Shown one piece after another: positions 40,369 through 40,892 of a stretch of 40,892 bases of DNA. Where the stretch lies: positions 1 through 40,892 of the forward strand of contig JAVBSC010000084.1 in the NCBI GenBank assembly GCA_031547305.1, in the 5' to 3' direction. Made by a program: the position numbers and the translations under genes. Position 1 is the stretch's first letter, and each line of letters opens with the position of its first letter. The stretch is from JAVBSC01 sp031547305 (GTDB lineage: Bacteria; Desulfobacterota; Desulfovibrionia; Desulfovibrionales; Desulfovibrionaceae). The notes beneath the pieces were generated by a model that had not been told where the DNA came from, ran no database searches, and saw only the letters and a list, made by a program, of their open reading frames with translations.

Positions 40369-40654
40369 CATAGGGCTCTGGGACAATGACCACGCCCGCA
40401 TCCAACGCGGCGCAGCGACTCTGGAAGCCGTGCTGCGCCGTATGCATCTGCGCGGCCGCATCACCTATAACTGCGAACCGCCGCAACTGAGCCGCCAGAA
40501 CCTGGAAGGCCGCTACCCCAGCCTGGAAATCAACAACGAATTCTGGTGCCGCACCCCCGGCGAAGATCTCAAAGCCGAACACCTGGAGGAACTCTTCAGG
40601 ATGCTGATCAAGTCCGGACGCCTTCAAGCGTCTGATAGCCGCTCCGCTCGCTGA
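40361..40654 (+). CDS. Small hypothetical protein, overlapping the lipoprotein gene
   Basis: 97 residues. The ATG at 40361 lies eight bases before the end of the lipoprotein gene, so translation is probably coupled. Segments such as LRGRITYNCEPPQLSRQN and YPSLEINNEFWCRTPGEDL suggest a thioredoxin-like small fold; the two Cys are far apart and not a CxxC. No function is recognised. It is the last gene of the purE operon before a repeat. Confidence 0.7.
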   Translation: MIDIGLWDNDHARIQRGAATLEAVLRRMHLRGRITYNCEPPQLSRQNLEGRYPSLEINNEFWCRTPGEDLKAEHLEELFRMLIKSGRLQASDSRSAR

Positions 40655-40660
40655 TTGAGT

Positions 40661-40691
40661 GGGGGCTGCCGCTCCCAACCCCACCGGGGTT
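40661..40691. repeat. GC-rich dispersed repeat, copy 2
   Basis: Related to the unit at 29492-29521 over about 30 bases. It contains a CAACCCC/GGGGTTG hairpin (40678-40692). It also follows a stop codon closely and may work as a transcription end or stability element. Confidence 0.5.
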
Positions 40692-40718
40692 GCATGACGC
40701 CCCCAGACCCACTAATTA

Positions 40719-40759
40719 GGCCGCGCCGGCGTTGGCCGTTAGCCCAAGCCGGCGCGGCC
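40719..40759. repeat. Perfect 12-bp GC-rich inverted repeat near the right edge
   Basis: GGCCGCGCCGGC (40719-40730) pairs exactly with GCCGGCGCGGCC (40748-40759). The inner TTGG/CCAA bases extend the stem. It has no U-tract and ends four bases before the ATG of the last open frame. Confidence 0.6.
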
Positions 40760-40762
40760 GGG

Positions 40763-40892
40763 ATGTGGGTGGCGCCCTACGTCAACGGACGCCTGTGGGA
40801 CACCGGACATCCGGGGTTCGCGGCGGTGAAGGGCGAGACGGTGACCCGTATCGACGGCTCGCCCGTCGTGGAGGACTACGGCAGCGGCACCG
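40763..40892 (+). CDS. 3'-truncated frame with a TraV-like WxAPY motif
   Basis: The frame is open to the window end (43 codons). It begins MWVAPYVNGRLWDTGHPGF. The pattern W-V-A-P-Y-V-N resembles the C-terminal region of TraV lipoproteins of type IV conjugation systems (W-I-A-P-Y-I-D). There is no signal peptide; an in-frame ATG at 40694 and TTG at 40655 give no better N-terminus. This may be a 5'-truncated gene, a join at an element edge, or a chance similarity. Confidence is low because so little is visible. Confidence 0.3.
   Translation, partial: MWVAPYVNGRLWDTGHPGFAAVKGETVTRIDGSPVVEDYGSGT

Noticed and set aside
1..40892. CRISPR arrays, rRNA genes and complete insertion sequences
   Set aside because: No regularly spaced direct repeats, rRNA sequence or transposase gene was seen anywhere in the window.

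Overview
The window looks like a chromosomal stretch of an anaerobic deltaproteobacterium in the Desulfovibrionales / Desulfovibrionaceae neighbourhood. The evidence is moderate-to-high GC coding, a hrcA-grpE pair whose GrpE carries a CPNC motif, a C+ (zinc-type) ribosomal protein L28, a bacterial Rsm22-like protein, a tripartite tricarboxylate transporter and a FldA-type CoA-transferase. This assignment is from recognition of protein families, not from a database search.

Left part (1-11.3 kb): a plus-strand operon encodes a taurine/nitrate-type ABC importer with two different permeases and two different ATPases but no binding protein in view. It ends at a strong bidirectional terminator (3258-3304). 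Facing it, on the minus strand, lie tctC, tctA and tctB. Behind these is a four-gene minus-strand operon: AroE-like dehydrogenase, Gfo/Idh oxidoreductase, family III CoA-transferase, and MFS permease. The AroE-like enzyme has acidic residues where NADP-dependent AroE has its Arg motif. I read this block as a catabolic cluster for a polyhydroxylated or hydroaromatic carboxylic acid that works through CoA esters. This is the best candidate for an undescribed pathway here.

Middle part (11.3-30 kb): mostly housekeeping and solitary genes: asd, a class IV aminotransferase, a GT4 glycosyltransferase, an Rsm22-like protein with a cysteine set suited to an Fe-S cluster, tmk overlapping an OB-HD nuclease, a DUF2325 gene under a convincing Fur box, an ABM-domain protein, rpmB, a GT2 glycosyltransferase behind a G8 tract, a lipoprotein M48 protease, DUF456 with a 119-bp MITE-like inverted-repeat element at its 5' end, a D-2-hydroxyacid dehydrogenase, thpR broken at a C7 run and overlapping an intact class D beta-lactamase, an SDR, DUF2333, an Rrf2 regulator and an acyl-CoA synthetase.

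Right part (29.7-40.9 kb): hisH and hisF separated by a long hairpin, a three-way-junction-like structure, hrcA-grpE followed by a 1013-residue exported TPR protein, a PEP-CTERM-like sorted protein behind a near-consensus sigma-54 promoter, a TauE/SafE permease, a PilZ protein, purE, a lipoprotein and a small overlapping gene. The last 130 bases open a reading frame with a TraV-like WxAPY motif, possibly the edge of a conjugative element.

No tRNA, rRNA, CRISPR array or complete insertion sequence was seen.
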